The notes below the pieces were generated by a model. That model was not told the origin of the DNA and searched no databases. It saw nothing but the letters and a program-made list of their open reading frames with translations. Made by a program: the position numbers and the translations under genes. Positions 49,090 to 57,343 of a DNA stretch of 64,000 nucleotides are shown here, piece after piece (the stretch's first letter is position 1; every line of letters starts with the position of its first letter). Source of the stretch: Nocardia fluminea (GTDB lineage: Bacteria > Actinomycetota > Actinomycetes > Mycobacteriales > Mycobacteriaceae); NCBI RefSeq assembly GCF_002846365.1, contig NZ_PJMW01000003.1, positions 1 through 64,000 of the forward strand, written 5' to 3'.

Positions 49090-50262
49090 ATGTCCTACGC
49101 ATCCTCCTGGCTGCTCACCGGCACCTGGCACGCCCGATACCGTGCCCCGGGCGAGAACCTTCCCAGCGACACCATGTTCCACGTCCAGCCAATGACAACG
49201 AGACCCGGATATGCCACCGCAATGGTCGACATGGCCGAGCCGACCGGACCCAGCTCTTCTTACCGGCACACCGGTTCTCAGCTGCTCGAGCGCGCCGACA
49301 CCACCGGCGTCGAGGGGGCGGCGCGGCAAGAATCTATGCCGCTGGCCGTTCTCGCCGCGGACCTCCGGCAGCGGTGCTGGGTGGTGTATTTGCCCTCCCG
49401 CCTCAACGACGAGGCGGCGCTCTTCCACCGCGTCGCCGAGATCGCCCACGCCTTCAGCTTCGCCGAGAACAGCCGCGCCACAACGACGGAGCCCTCGGCG
49501 GCGGTCCTTGCCGAAGTTGTGGACCGGCTGCCGGAGTTCTCGGCCACGGTGGGCAGCCACGAATGCTGGTATTTCACCATCGACGCCGGGGTGGAGTACG
49601 AGCACAAGTTCACCCTCGACCCCGACACCGACATCTACGCACTCACCCGGGACATCGCCGCCGAGATCGAGCGCGGCGAGCCTGACTACCTGCGGCTCGA
49701 GTTCGCCAACGCCTTCGAGATGTGGCAGTTCCACAACTACATGTTCGAGGTCACCGGACCGACCTCGGCCGACTGCGGGTACGCCTCGTTCATCCCCCGT
49801 CGGGCGGGCGGTCACGTCATCAAACGCAAACGATTCACCCAGGACGGCTTCGCCCGCTACGAAACCAAAACCACTGTCCCCGAGGGCCTCACCGACATCG
49901 CGCAGATGCAGTCCTACCTGCACGACCGCCTCGGCCTGGAGGTCGGCTACATCGGGGATTTCACCCGCACCCGGTTCGACAGCAACGTCGAGAGCGTCAA
50001 CACGGGGCACATCTACTCGATCATGGCCGACCGCTGCGTATTCCCGGAGCATCCCGGCGCGGTGCTCCAGCAGCTCGAGATCGAATATCTCCGATCCCGT
50101 GGCACCGAACGCGAGTGCCGTAGCGAGATGATCGATGAACTCAACTCGCTTCGAGGTTGGACGACCCAGCGCCTCGCAAACCAAGCTATCCCGGCAAAAA
50201 TGAGCTACCTATCCAAGTACACATTCCTGCGCAGACTTGCGCAGCAGCGGACAGTCGGGTGA
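49090..50262 (+). CDS. CYTH/triphosphate-tunnel-type protein with a unique N-terminus
   Basis: 390 residues from an ATG after GAGGGGG; an ATG 15 bases earlier is possible. The ExExK signature of the CYTH/TTM superfamily is present as E169-Y-E171-H-K173. Later charged strands fit the tunnel: HVIKRKRFTQDGFARYETKT, VGYIGDFTRTRFDSNVESVN and LQQLEIEYLRSRG. TTM proteins bind or hydrolyse triphosphates, or cyclise ATP. The first 150 residues show no known fold. As last gene of the operon it could act on a nucleoside triphosphate made upstream. Confidence 0.7.
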   Translation: MSYASSWLLTGTWHARYRAPGENLPSDTMFHVQPMTTRPGYATAMVDMAEPTGPSSSYRHTGSQLLERADTTGVEGAARQESMPLAVLAADLRQRCWVVYLPSRLNDEAALFHRVAEIAHAFSFAENSRATTTEPSAAVLAEVVDRLPEFSATVGSHECWYFTIDAGVEYEHKFTLDPDTDIYALTRDIAAEIERGEPDYLRLEFANAFEMWQFHNYMFEVTGPTSADCGYASFIPRRAGGHVIKRKRFTQDGFARYETKTTVPEGLTDIAQMQSYLHDRLGLEVGYIGDFTRTRFDSNVESVNTGHIYSIMADRCVFPEHPGAVLQQLEIEYLRSRGTERECRSEMIDELNSLRGWTTQRLANQAIPAKMSYLSKYTFLRRLAQQRTVG

Positions 50263-50590
50263 GGGATGTGGCGGTCCCCGTTCTCGTGCCCGTGCTCCAA
50301 ACGGCCGAAGACTGCGGTGATGCCTCCCGACGTTCCGGCGAAGCAACCGGCCCTCGATATCCTCGGAATTGACGAACCAGCAGACCCACCGAACCCAGCC
50401 ACCGAACCTTGTGCGTTCATAGCAAGGTCTCATCGCGCCAGCCGATCAACCTCGCCGCGGGTCCAGTAGCCGGTGGCCGCGAAAGGCACTTCGCGGTACT
50501 CCTCGGAATCCCTGCCGCGAGCCTTTGCCGGGTGCTGGTTAGTTGGCAGGGCGGACCGCCCGCAAACATGTCCACGGGCGGCCCGGTCAC
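50263..50590. other. Intergenic, no gene seen
   Basis: Some 330 bases after the operon. Frames on both strands give only Arg/Pro/Cys-rich sequence without start signals. I see no promoter or repeat of note. Confidence 0.35.
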
Positions 50591-50794
50591 CTACCGGCGC
50601 AGCATCTTCGCCAGATTGAGCACGAATGCGCCCGCCGACACACCGGCGACGACGTTGTCCGCGCCGATGGCGACGGCAACAGCGATAGTGCTCGCACAAG
50701 TGACAGCGCTGACGTTGAACCAGTCGATGCGGTGCGGGGGCGGATCGCCGTCAGCAGGCTCTTGCTGCGGGATCGGCGGATTGGTGGCTACCAT
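50591..50794 (-). CDS. Small membrane protein (67 aa)
   Basis: ATG 50794 is preceded by AGGAGG. A polar Pro-rich N-terminus (VATNPPIPQQEPADGDPPPH) leads to two short hydrophobic segments (NVSAVTCASTIAVAVAIGAD, VVAGVSAGAFVLNLAK) and a basic end. It is convergent with the nucleotide-enzyme operon. The function is unknown. Confidence 0.6.
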   Translation of the reverse strand: MVATNPPIPQQEPADGDPPPHRIDWFNVSAVTCASTIAVAVAIGADNVVAGVSAGAFVLNLAKMLRR

Positions 50795-50841
50795 AGGCAG
50801 CGACCTCCTACTTCTGCGTGGATGCGGATTCAGTTGGTCTA

Positions 50842-50881
50842 CGACCCCGGCCTGTTGACGCAGGCACGGGGTCGCCTTTTT
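50842..50881 (+). terminator. Rho-independent-type terminator
   Basis: CGACCCCG (50842-50849) and CGGGGTCG (50867-50874) form an 8-bp stem followed by CCTTTTT. A real U-tract is rare in this GC-rich DNA. It would stop rightward transcription, perhaps read-through of the 42-50 kb operon. Confidence 0.6.
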
Positions 50882-50926
50882 GCGTTGCACCGAAAACGCT
50901 AGCAGTAGGTCCCACTTACAGTGCAC

Positions 50927-51388
50927 CTACGACACCCCTGTCACGGCCGAAAGCTCGGTATTCTCTGAAGGATTCGGGGGATTCACGGGAAGGCTGGGGA
51001 GGGCATTGGCGGGATTCATCATGACTGTCCGGGTGTCGCCGAGATCTCGCCCTCGGAGGCCGACCTCGACGTAGAGGTCCTGGGTGTTGTCGACCTCGTT
51101 GTCGTAGCGCACGAAGAACAGCTCATAGGTGCAGCTCCTGAGCTCGTCGCGATCGGCTTGGAAAGCCCGCTCACGGCCCATTTTGCACTTGTAGTCGATG
51201 CAGTAGCCGTTCACGGCCTCGTCACCGATCATGCCGGGCGGTGTCGGCGCGCGAGGACCAGTGCTGGTTGCGGGTTCTGCTCCAAAGCGGCGAGACGCCT
51301 CGTCGACATCCTTGGTGAAGTATGGGTGGCGCAGGTGGGCTGCGACCCTAAGCGTGGACCAAACTCCATGACCGCCATGTTGGTTCAT
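50927..51388 (-). CDS. Hypothetical protein, possibly truncated
   Basis: The plausible coding part is about 153 residues: VAAHLRHPYFTKDVDEASRR, GMIGDEAVNGYCIDYKCKMG, DELRSCTYELFFVRYDNEVD, NTQDLYVEVGLRGRDLGD. It looks like a soluble beta-rich protein. The same frame continues upstream to 51907 with non-protein-like sequence, so the true 5' end may have been lost when the IS21-type element inserted nearby. No family is recognised. Confidence 0.4.
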   Translation of the reverse strand: MNQHGGHGVWSTLRVAAHLRHPYFTKDVDEASRRFGAEPATSTGPRAPTPPGMIGDEAVNGYCIDYKCKMGRERAFQADRDELRSCTYELFFVRYDNEVDNTQDLYVEVGLRGRDLGDTRTVMMNPANALPSLPVNPPNPSENTELSAVTGVS

Positions 51389-51672
51389 ACCGCCTGCTCG
51401 TACAGAATCGCGACGTCCTGAACCAGCGCCAACTTGCAGGTCGACGCGATCAAGGCATGTACAGGATCGCAAGGCATGCTCGGCACCCTGATGCGAAAGC
51501 TGGTAGGAGGGGACATAATTCAGGGTGTGACTGATCGGGACGAGCGTAAGAGCGTCGAGCTGACGCTCGCAGCAGTCGAAGCGATGGCCGATCCACACAA
51601 CCTGATAGCGCTTGAGATAAATCCCCAGACTTGCTCGCCGAAATTCCCCAGGCGGAGCAGTTTTCGAGGCTA

Positions 51673-52005
51673 TCAGGTGGCGCGGTGTAGCGGAACGATT
51701 CGGTTGTCTGTGGGGATGCTGGGCCGGGCTGCTTCCGGAGTCGTTAGCAACGCGACGATCGTGATCGGTTCCCCGCAGTGCGGGCAATCGCGGGTCGCGG
51801 CCGGTTGCGGTGTCTGAACCGACTCTGTGCGTGCAGGCTCGGGCGCGGTCTCGGGCTGGCGCTTGTTCCGGCGGCGGGCGGCAGCGTTCTTGCAGCGCGT
51901 CGAGCAATAGATGTTGTTGTCGCGCTGCGGAATGAACTCGCCCCAGCAGATCTGGCAGTTGCGAGTCGCTGATGGTGGGGTCGGCTTAGGCTTGTCAGGA
52001 GACAC
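51673..52005 (-). CDS. Small zinc-finger protein associated with the IS21 element
   Basis: 110 residues, overlapping the istB end by 11 bases. An N-terminal treble-clef-like finger CQICWGEFIPQRDNNIYCST (with RCKNAAARRR) and a second CxxC near the middle (DCPHCGEP) are separated by a Glu/Pro linker. It is probably translated with istB. Accessory zinc-finger ORFs at this position are not a standard part of IS21. Confidence 0.6.
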   Translation of the reverse strand: MSPDKPKPTPPSATRNCQICWGEFIPQRDNNIYCSTRCKNAAARRRNKRQPETAPEPARTESVQTPQPAATRDCPHCGEPITIVALLTTPEAARPSIPTDNRIVPLHRAT

Positions 52006-52822
52006 GGGCGTTGACCGCCTTCCTCAAGTTCTCGGCGGTTTCGCGGTGGTGACGCAACCGGTAACTGGGGCCGTCGATCCCGACGACCGTGGCTCGGTGC
52101 AAGAGCCGATCCAACATGGCCGCGGCGACAGTTGCATCGCCGAAAGCGGTTGCCCAGTCAGCGATTCCGACGTTCGTCGTCAGGATCGTGCTCGATTTCA
52201 GATATCGTTGGTTGATCACCTGGAACAACGCCGAAGCCCCGTCGCCGGGCAACGGAAGATAGCCCAGTTCATCGATGACGAGCAGTTTCGGGCCGGCGAA
52301 GAACCGCATGCAGGTGTGCCAACGGCCCTCCAACGCGGCCTTGTGGCATTTCGCGGCGAGCTCGGCCGCGGTGGTGAAATAGACGCGGTGTCCGGCCTCG
52401 ACCGCGCCGCGCGCCAACGCGACGGTCAGCATGGTCTTGCCGACTCCGGGCGGACCGACGAACAACACGTTCGCCGCGTCGTCGAGGAACCGCAGACTGG
52501 CCAGATCCCGGATCAATTTCTCGTCGACACCCGGTTGGGCGGCGAAGTCGAAATCGTTGAGCGTCCAGGGCTCGGGCAGGCAGGCGAACCGCAACCGAGA
52601 GGTCAACCGACGTGACTCGGTCGCGTTGACCTCGATCTCGAGGAGACGTTCCAGTGCTGCTGTCAGAGAGAGGTTTTCCGACCGGGCGGCATCGAGGATG
52701 CGTGGCAGTGCCTCGGCGGCGTCGCCGAGTTTGAGGTAGGACAGATGAGCGCGCAGCTGCTGATAGCGGCGCGCCTCGCTCATCTGCGGGATCGTCTTTT
52801 CCAACGGATGATCTTCCTTCAC
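51995..52822 (-). CDS. istB: IS21-family helper ATPase IstB
   Basis: 275 residues, GTG start overlapping the istA stop (GTGA). It is a DnaC-like AAA+ ATPase: Walker A NVLFVGPPGVGKTMLTVALA, Walker B KLLVIDELGYLPLPG, sensor-1 STILTTNVGIADWATAFGD and arginine region AAMLDRLLHRATVVGIDG. It loads the IstA transpososome on target DNA. It is intact. Confidence 0.95.
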   Translation of the reverse strand: MKEDHPLEKTIPQMSEARRYQQLRAHLSYLKLGDAAEALPRILDAARSENLSLTAALERLLEIEVNATESRRLTSRLRFACLPEPWTLNDFDFAAQPGVDEKLIRDLASLRFLDDAANVLFVGPPGVGKTMLTVALARGAVEAGHRVYFTTAAELAAKCHKAALEGRWHTCMRFFAGPKLLVIDELGYLPLPGDGASALFQVINQRYLKSSTILTTNVGIADWATAFGDATVAAAMLDRLLHRATVVGIDGPSYRLRHHRETAENLRKAVNARVS

Positions 52823-54180
52823 TGTTGTTCGAGCGGATCACGGTGTGGAGCATGGGAAAGGTTCGCGGCGGTGGCCGCATAGACCGATAGATCGATCACC
52901 ACCTTCTGGGCGGGATCAGGCGAACTCGGACGACCGCGCAATCGCGCGGACTCCTCCAACGCGGCCGCGGTCAGCGGCCGGCGTGTCTTGTGGGTGCAGG
53001 GCTTGCTCGCGTCGAACGCCGCGAGCACCGAGCGCTCCAGCGCGAGGACATGACCCTCGTCGCGGACCACGCGCCCGGCGCCGTCGGGTGCTCGACAGTG
53101 CGCGGCGACGACCGCCCCTGATTCTGTTGTGATGGAGATGGTTTCGCTGCCGAGCCGGTGGATCACCGTCACGACTGCGCCGGGAAGCCCTGGCGGGACC
53201 GAGTATTCGTTGCCGCGCCACGAGACCAGCCCTTGCGCGGTGACCTTGCGTGGCTCGCGGAGCTCGGCCGGATAGGCCGTCGCCGGCACCGGATGCAACG
53301 GTTCGGACTCCGCGAGTTCCCCGACCGTAGTGCGCTGGCCATCTCTCACGCGCCGACGCCCGTCGAGGCGTTGACTGAGCCGATCGAGGGAAGCCTGCGC
53401 CGCGGTGACGGAGCAATCATCGGCAACAGTTCGCCACCAGCGTTGCGCGGCAGCATGATTGGACTTCTCGACCACACCTTTGCGGTTGCCGTGTCGAGGC
53501 GGGCAGATATCGACGCCGACGCCATAATGTTTAGCGACTCCGGAGAATGCCGGAGTGATCCGACCTGATTCCGGCGAGCAGACCGTTGCCATCCGGTCGA
53601 ACCGCCAGCGTCGAGTCACCCCGCCCAGTCGGAGAACGACCTGATCCAACGCCTCGACCAGGTGCGCGAAATCCTCGGCCGGGGCCAGGACCCCGCGCCA
53701 ACGACTCGAGTGCGCGAACGCTCCGACCAGCAGGTGCGCGTGGCGGCCGACGCCCCAATCGGTCGGTGGATCAGGCAATTCGACCCAGTCCCACTGGGTT
53801 TCCTCGCCCGGCGGGTGAGCGATGATCGCGACGTCGCGGCCCTTCGCCGCGTGGCAGGGCTCGCAGTGCGGGCGTAGTGCCAGCTTGCGGATCGCGGTCG
53901 TCAACGACGGATACGACCCGGTGAATCCCAGCTCGACGATCTCGTCGAACAACGTCGACGCCCACAAATGCGGGTCGTCAGCGAGCCGGATCCGGCAATA
54001 GTCGATGAACGGTTCGATCAGCAACGGCATCGACCGGGCCCGCTGGCCCGGAACCCGGTCACCGTTGAGGTAGGCGCGGACCGTTTTGCGGTCCAGCTTC
54101 AGGTGTCGGGCGATCGCCGAGATCGTCCATCCCTGAGCGTGTAGAGCGTGTACTTCCACATCACCCTCCAGCGACAGCAT
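52819..54180 (-). CDS. istA: IS21-family transposase IstA
   Basis: 453 residues from ATG after GAAAGG. An HTH comes first (TISAIARHLKLDRKTVRAYL), then the DDE core: QWDWVELPDPPTDWG (first Asp), RWRFDRMATVCSPESG (second Asp) and GVVEKSNHAAAQRWWR (Glu). The C-terminal beta-barrel has VSWRGNEYSVPPGLPGAVVT. The upstream frame extension to 54228 is probably not translated. It is intact. Confidence 0.95.
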   Translation of the reverse strand: MLSLEGDVEVHALHAQGWTISAIARHLKLDRKTVRAYLNGDRVPGQRARSMPLLIEPFIDYCRIRLADDPHLWASTLFDEIVELGFTGSYPSLTTAIRKLALRPHCEPCHAAKGRDVAIIAHPPGEETQWDWVELPDPPTDWGVGRHAHLLVGAFAHSSRWRGVLAPAEDFAHLVEALDQVVLRLGGVTRRWRFDRMATVCSPESGRITPAFSGVAKHYGVGVDICPPRHGNRKGVVEKSNHAAAQRWWRTVADDCSVTAAQASLDRLSQRLDGRRRVRDGQRTTVGELAESEPLHPVPATAYPAELREPRKVTAQGLVSWRGNEYSVPPGLPGAVVTVIHRLGSETISITTESGAVVAAHCRAPDGAGRVVRDEGHVLALERSVLAAFDASKPCTHKTRRPLTAAALEESARLRGRPSSPDPAQKVVIDLSVYAATAANLSHAPHRDPLEQQ

Positions 54181-54233
54181 CCAGAGCCTTTCTCGATGAC
54201 CCTCGCGAACACCTCCGCGAGCGAGCATGAGTT

Positions 54234-54896
54234 ATGGCTCAGCAACCGGCACACCGAATGCGCCGGACACCAACAGGACAGGCCACCGCCTGGGGAATCA
54301 CCGTTGTCGAGACTGGGGACTATCGGCTAGCGCCATCAAACCCCCCACCCCCGTTCACAACATTCCAGGTCACCCAGATCCTCGGCACACTCGACCCTGA
54401 CCAGCTCCTCGCGATCGCGTCCGCAGCACTGGTGCGAGATCCCGGCAGCCACGGATGGCATTACTGGTGGTCGAAGGCACACCTGCGACTGCAGAAGTTC
54501 GACGCCGCCTGCGACGACGCGCGGATGGCACTCGGCAGGCCGCCGACCGACCGGCAGCTGCTCCTGTACCTCGAGGCGACAGCCGCAGGTGAGGCGTACC
54601 GCGCGGCGATCCGGCCCAAGGACGACGAGGTCCGAACAGCGCCCCCAGCAGCGACGGCTTCGGCGTCTGAGGTGCTGATCGCGCAGCCATGGCTGTTCGT
54701 TCCAGTCGCGTTGATCGTGGTGGCGATGATCGTGGCGGTCACCGGGATACAGATCGCCGTCACCGCGCCAACGTTGTCAGATCAGCTGGCGATCGCGACT
54801 GTCGTCGTCGGTGGCTTGATCGTCGGGGCCGGTTGTGTCCTGGCCAGCGTTTGGTGGGTCATCCACCGGGCAGGGCAATTCCATATCAAGCGGTAG
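54234..54896 (+). pseudogene. Membrane protein gene cut by the IS21 element
   Basis: The open frame begins inside the presumed IS end, and the first 40 residues are not protein-like. Coding character starts near FTTFQVTQILGTLDPDQLLA. A TPR-like stretch (YWWSKAHLRLQKFDAACDDA) and two C-terminal membrane helices (LFVPVALIVVAMIVAVTGIQ, LAIATVVVGGLIVGAGCVLA) follow. The remainder could be expressed from a promoter in the IS. The family is unknown. Confidence 0.5.
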
Positions 54897-54948
54897 GGAA
54901 ATTTCGTCTTGACCACACGCCGCTCGGCGCGGGGTCGAGGCAGCCGGC

Positions 54949-55050
54949 AGCCTCGCGGCATCCAAACGACCGCGCATAGCCCCGACAAGCCAGTGCTCGC
55001 AGTCGGAGTGCAGCCGACGGCACGGAGGAACCGCACTGGCGGCAGGATTT
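54949..55050 (-). pseudogene. Degraded copy of the zinc-ribbon gene tail
   Basis: About 100 bases starting AGCCTCGCGGCATCCAA are clearly homologous to 56463-56560. On the minus strand the original peptide reads YKSCRQCG and then loses frame where the intact copy has VPPLHSDCEH. This is the left member of a direct repeat that flanks the HxlR/DUF1761 pair. Confidence 0.65.
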
Positions 55051-55064
55051 GTAGCTGACTGTCC

Positions 55065-55697
55065 TTACGGAAACGCTCGGCGGAGAACATCAGCGTTGCC
55101 GAGAAGGGTCCCCGACGCGAGGGCCTGGTCCACTGAGAGGGCACCGGCAACGAGGCCGACCACGATCTCGGGCGCGGCGGTCAGGACGGTCTCTGGTTGA
55201 AGGTCAGCGTCGATTTTCGCGCTCGGGCCGTCCTCGTCGATCAGGAGAACGATGAGGAGCCCCTCCACGTCGAAGCCGACCTCCACAGGCGGCACTGCCG
55301 TCCTGCCCCGGAGCATCGCTGGCAGGGCCAGTGCCAGCCATCGCGGCCGGAAGTCGTCATCGCCGCGTCCCGTCGCCAGCAGCGGAATGGCCCATCTGCC
55401 GAGGGCTTCCATCGGCTCCCTGAGCTCCGCGCCCCACGGCGTCAGTCCATACAGGACGCCCGTGTCTCCCAGCTGTCGCTCCACGACCCCGGCCGACTCC
55501 AGCGTCCGGAGACGCTCGGCCAAGAGGTTGCTCGCGATGCCGGGGAGGGAGGACTTCAGCTCGCCATACCGCAGCGGCCCGGGCAGCAGCTCGCGCACGA
55601 TCAGGAGATTCCAGCGGTCCCCGACCATGTCGAGCGCCCGCGCCAGCCCACAGAACTGACCGTAGGAGCGTCCGATTGGCTGCTTTATGTTTTCCAT
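55065..55697 (-). CDS. HxlR-family transcriptional regulator
   Basis: 210 residues from ATG 55697. A winged helix of HxlR type occupies the first 110: CGLARALDMVGDRWNLLIVR, ELLPGPLRYGELKSSLPGIA, SNLLAERLRTLESAGVVERQ, and the wing YGLTPWGAELREPME. The C-terminal 100 residues look like an SCP-2-type ligand domain. It is divergent from a DUF1761 gene, with a symmetric site at its own start, so it probably represses both genes. Confidence 0.85.
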   Translation of the reverse strand: MENIKQPIGRSYGQFCGLARALDMVGDRWNLLIVRELLPGPLRYGELKSSLPGIASNLLAERLRTLESAGVVERQLGDTGVLYGLTPWGAELREPMEALGRWAIPLLATGRGDDDFRPRWLALALPAMLRGRTAVPPVEVGFDVEGLLIVLLIDEDGPSAKIDADLQPETVLTAAPEIVVGLVAGALSVDQALASGTLLGNADVLRRAFP

Positions 55698-55699
55698 TG

Positions 55700-55718
55700 T
55701 GGTAGATAATATCAACCA
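55700..55718. promoter_or_regulatory. Operator between the HxlR and DUF1761 genes
   Basis: TGGTAGATAATATCAACCA: arms TGGTxGAT and ATCxACCA around AAT, with one mismatch pair. It sits 3 bases upstream of the HxlR start codon and about 62 bases before the DUF1761 start. The AT-rich symmetric sequence fits an HxlR dimer site. Confidence 0.6.
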
Positions 55719-55779
55719 AGCACCCGGGATGCCACACCACGACCGGCCCTGGGTTCGACGAGGACAGAGGGGCTGTGCA

Positions 55780-56187
55780 ATGGAGATCAACTGGCTCGGG
55801 GCCGCGCTCGCGTTCGTAGCGGGAATGGTCGTGGCGTTCATCTGGTATCAGAAGGGCTTCATCGCGAACGCCTGGGAGCGGCTGACGGGCGTGACGCCGG
55901 AGCGCTCGCGACCGGCCCGCGCAAGGAACATGACCCAGTTGGCCATCGCGAATCTCGTGACCGCCGTCGGCCTCGCTGCGGGGATCTCCCTCGCGTCGGA
56001 GGCGACCGGCGACGAGTCTGTGGGGATGGCTTTGCTGGTTGGGTTCGCAGCGTGGCTGGCGTTCTCTGCCAGTACGCTCCTGCAGCACAATGCCTTCGAG
56101 CTGAAGCCCGCGAGGTTGACCGTCATCAATTCCAGTTACCAGCTCGCCCTGTACCTGGCGATGTCGGTCGTAATCGGGCTGCTGTAG
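55780..56187 (+). CDS. DUF1761-family membrane protein
   Basis: 135 residues with four membrane segments: INWLGAALAFVAGMVVAFIW, TQLAIANLVTAVGLAAGISL, VGMALLVGFAAWLAFSAS and YQLALYLAMSVVIGLL. The start NWLGAxxAFVxGxxxxxxWY and a central polar loop are typical of DUF1761. The function is unknown. It is probably controlled by the divergent HxlR regulator. Confidence 0.8.
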   Translation: MEINWLGAALAFVAGMVVAFIWYQKGFIANAWERLTGVTPERSRPARARNMTQLAIANLVTAVGLAAGISLASEATGDESVGMALLVGFAAWLAFSASTLLQHNAFELKPARLTVINSSYQLALYLAMSVVIGLL

Positions 56188-56462
56188 CGCCGAGGAGTCG
56201 TGGTGATCACGTCACCGAACGCACCCGCGCCGAGGATGACCACCTCATGTCCGTGCGCGGCAGGTCGTCTGGTGGCGCCTGGGTGGCTTTGTCCGGGTTA
56301 TGAGCCATAGATTGCTCCTTTTAATCGAACATCATGCTGCGGGCTCGGCAAGACATCGAGCGGCTCGTCGAGCCAAGGAATGGACCGGCAGACTGCGGCC
56401 GGATACCTCAGATCACGTTGGCGCGCTCGGGTTTTTCTCACCATGACACTGCGGGCGGTTAT

Positions 56463-56560
56463 AGCCTCGCGGCATCCAAGCCACCGCGCATCGCCCCGAG
56501 CGGCTAGTGCTCGCAGTCGGAATGCAGCGGCGGCACGAAGGTAACTGCATTGCAGGCTCG
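56463..56560 (-). repeat. Right member of a direct repeat flanking the HxlR/DUF1761 pair
   Basis: It matches 54949-55050 in the same orientation with roughly 75-80 percent identity by eye, beginning AGCCTCGCGGCATCCAA and covering TGCTCGCAGTCGGA. Here it forms the 3' end and downstream flank of the intact zinc-ribbon gene. Confidence 0.6.
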
Positions 56561-56665
56561 ACACGTGTGGCTTCGATGGCAACCCCCCACCCTGCGGCAC
56601 GGCACAGGATTGATGAGCGCCTGCCCCGGCCCGAGCCGATGCCCGTTCGGGCAACGACGAGGCAT
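56504..56665 (-). CDS. Small zinc-ribbon protein (53 aa)
   Basis: ATG follows GGAGGG by 5 bases. The product begins MPRRCPNGHRLGPGQALINP and has a second Cys cluster CRRVGGCHRSHTCRACNAVT and a final VPPLHSDCEH. The CPNGH...C..C pattern matches small actinobacterial zinc-ribbon proteins of unknown role. It is intact here, with a broken copy at 54949-55050. Confidence 0.65.
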   Translation of the reverse strand: MPRRCPNGHRLGPGQALINPVPCRRVGGCHRSHTCRACNAVTFVPPLHSDCEH

Positions 56666-57343
56666 CGGCTCCCTCCAACTCCCGCTACGGACGTACAGCC
56701 GATGCGATTCACACAGAGACACCGATGGGAACATGCGTTCGATTATCCATCGATCGACCGCCCGCGCTAACCGGGCCGCGTCCGACCATGCACCCCTCGG
56801 GTGAAGCTCGCCAGTCCGTAGTTGTGGTATCGACCCGGCGGCCCAGCAATCGCCTCGAACAGGAGCGAGCCACCGGGCCGCCACGCAAAACGGAATCCGC
56901 ATTCATTCCAGGACGAAATCCGCTTCGACAACCAACCGGCCGGAGCGAATTCCCAGGTCGCCCGCGTTACCATCTTTGGTGTGCCCCGCCGAGGGCGCAA
57001 ACCTGCGACCGCCCATCGCGACAGCAGTGGATCCAGGATTTCTAGCGCTCACCCATGCCTCAGGTTTGGACACTGGTGTCCAGCTATCCCCACCCCCGTC
57101 ACGGATTACCAGCTTCCATCGCCATGATGCCGGGGAAGTTGTAGCCGTCTTCGAGGCCATCGCCTGCGTGACTGCGGTTGTGCGAGCGTCGTCGGGAAAC
57201 TCCGCACTGGACACTTCGAAGCGCTTCTCTACGGGGCCATGGTGCTGATTCGAAGGCGTGATCACTGTTCCCTCCAGCTGGTCGGCTTTGGGCTGGCAAT
57301 ACCCGATGCGGCGAGGCTCAATCCGCGTCGGACCTCGGCGCTG
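56666..57343. other. Intergenic stretch with weak coding signal
   Basis: No gene is supported. A minus-strand frame at 56903-57265 (120 codons) has a partly protein-like start (FEVSSAEFPDDARTTAVTQA) but loses that character and has no ribosome binding site. It may be a decayed gene. Confidence 0.3.

Larger units (their letters stand above)
51613..54241 (-). mobile_element. IS21-family insertion sequence
   Basis: The element contains istA and istB in the usual overlapping order plus a small zinc-finger ORF. Candidate ends are TGAGATAAATCC at 51613 and, at 54241 reading inward on the other strand, TGAGCCATAACTC. They share TGAG, ATAA and a downstream GCTCGC. This match is imperfect and no target duplication is visible, so the exact ends are tentative. 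The right end falls at the start of a membrane-protein gene that appears cut. Confidence 0.7.

Noticed and set aside
48132..49091. 319-codon minus-strand frame opposite the glycosyltransferase
   Set aside because: Antisense shadow; Gly/Val/Glu-rich product without motifs.
56903..57265. 120-codon minus-strand frame
   Set aside because: Only its first third looks protein-like and start signals are missing; kept as an intergenic note.
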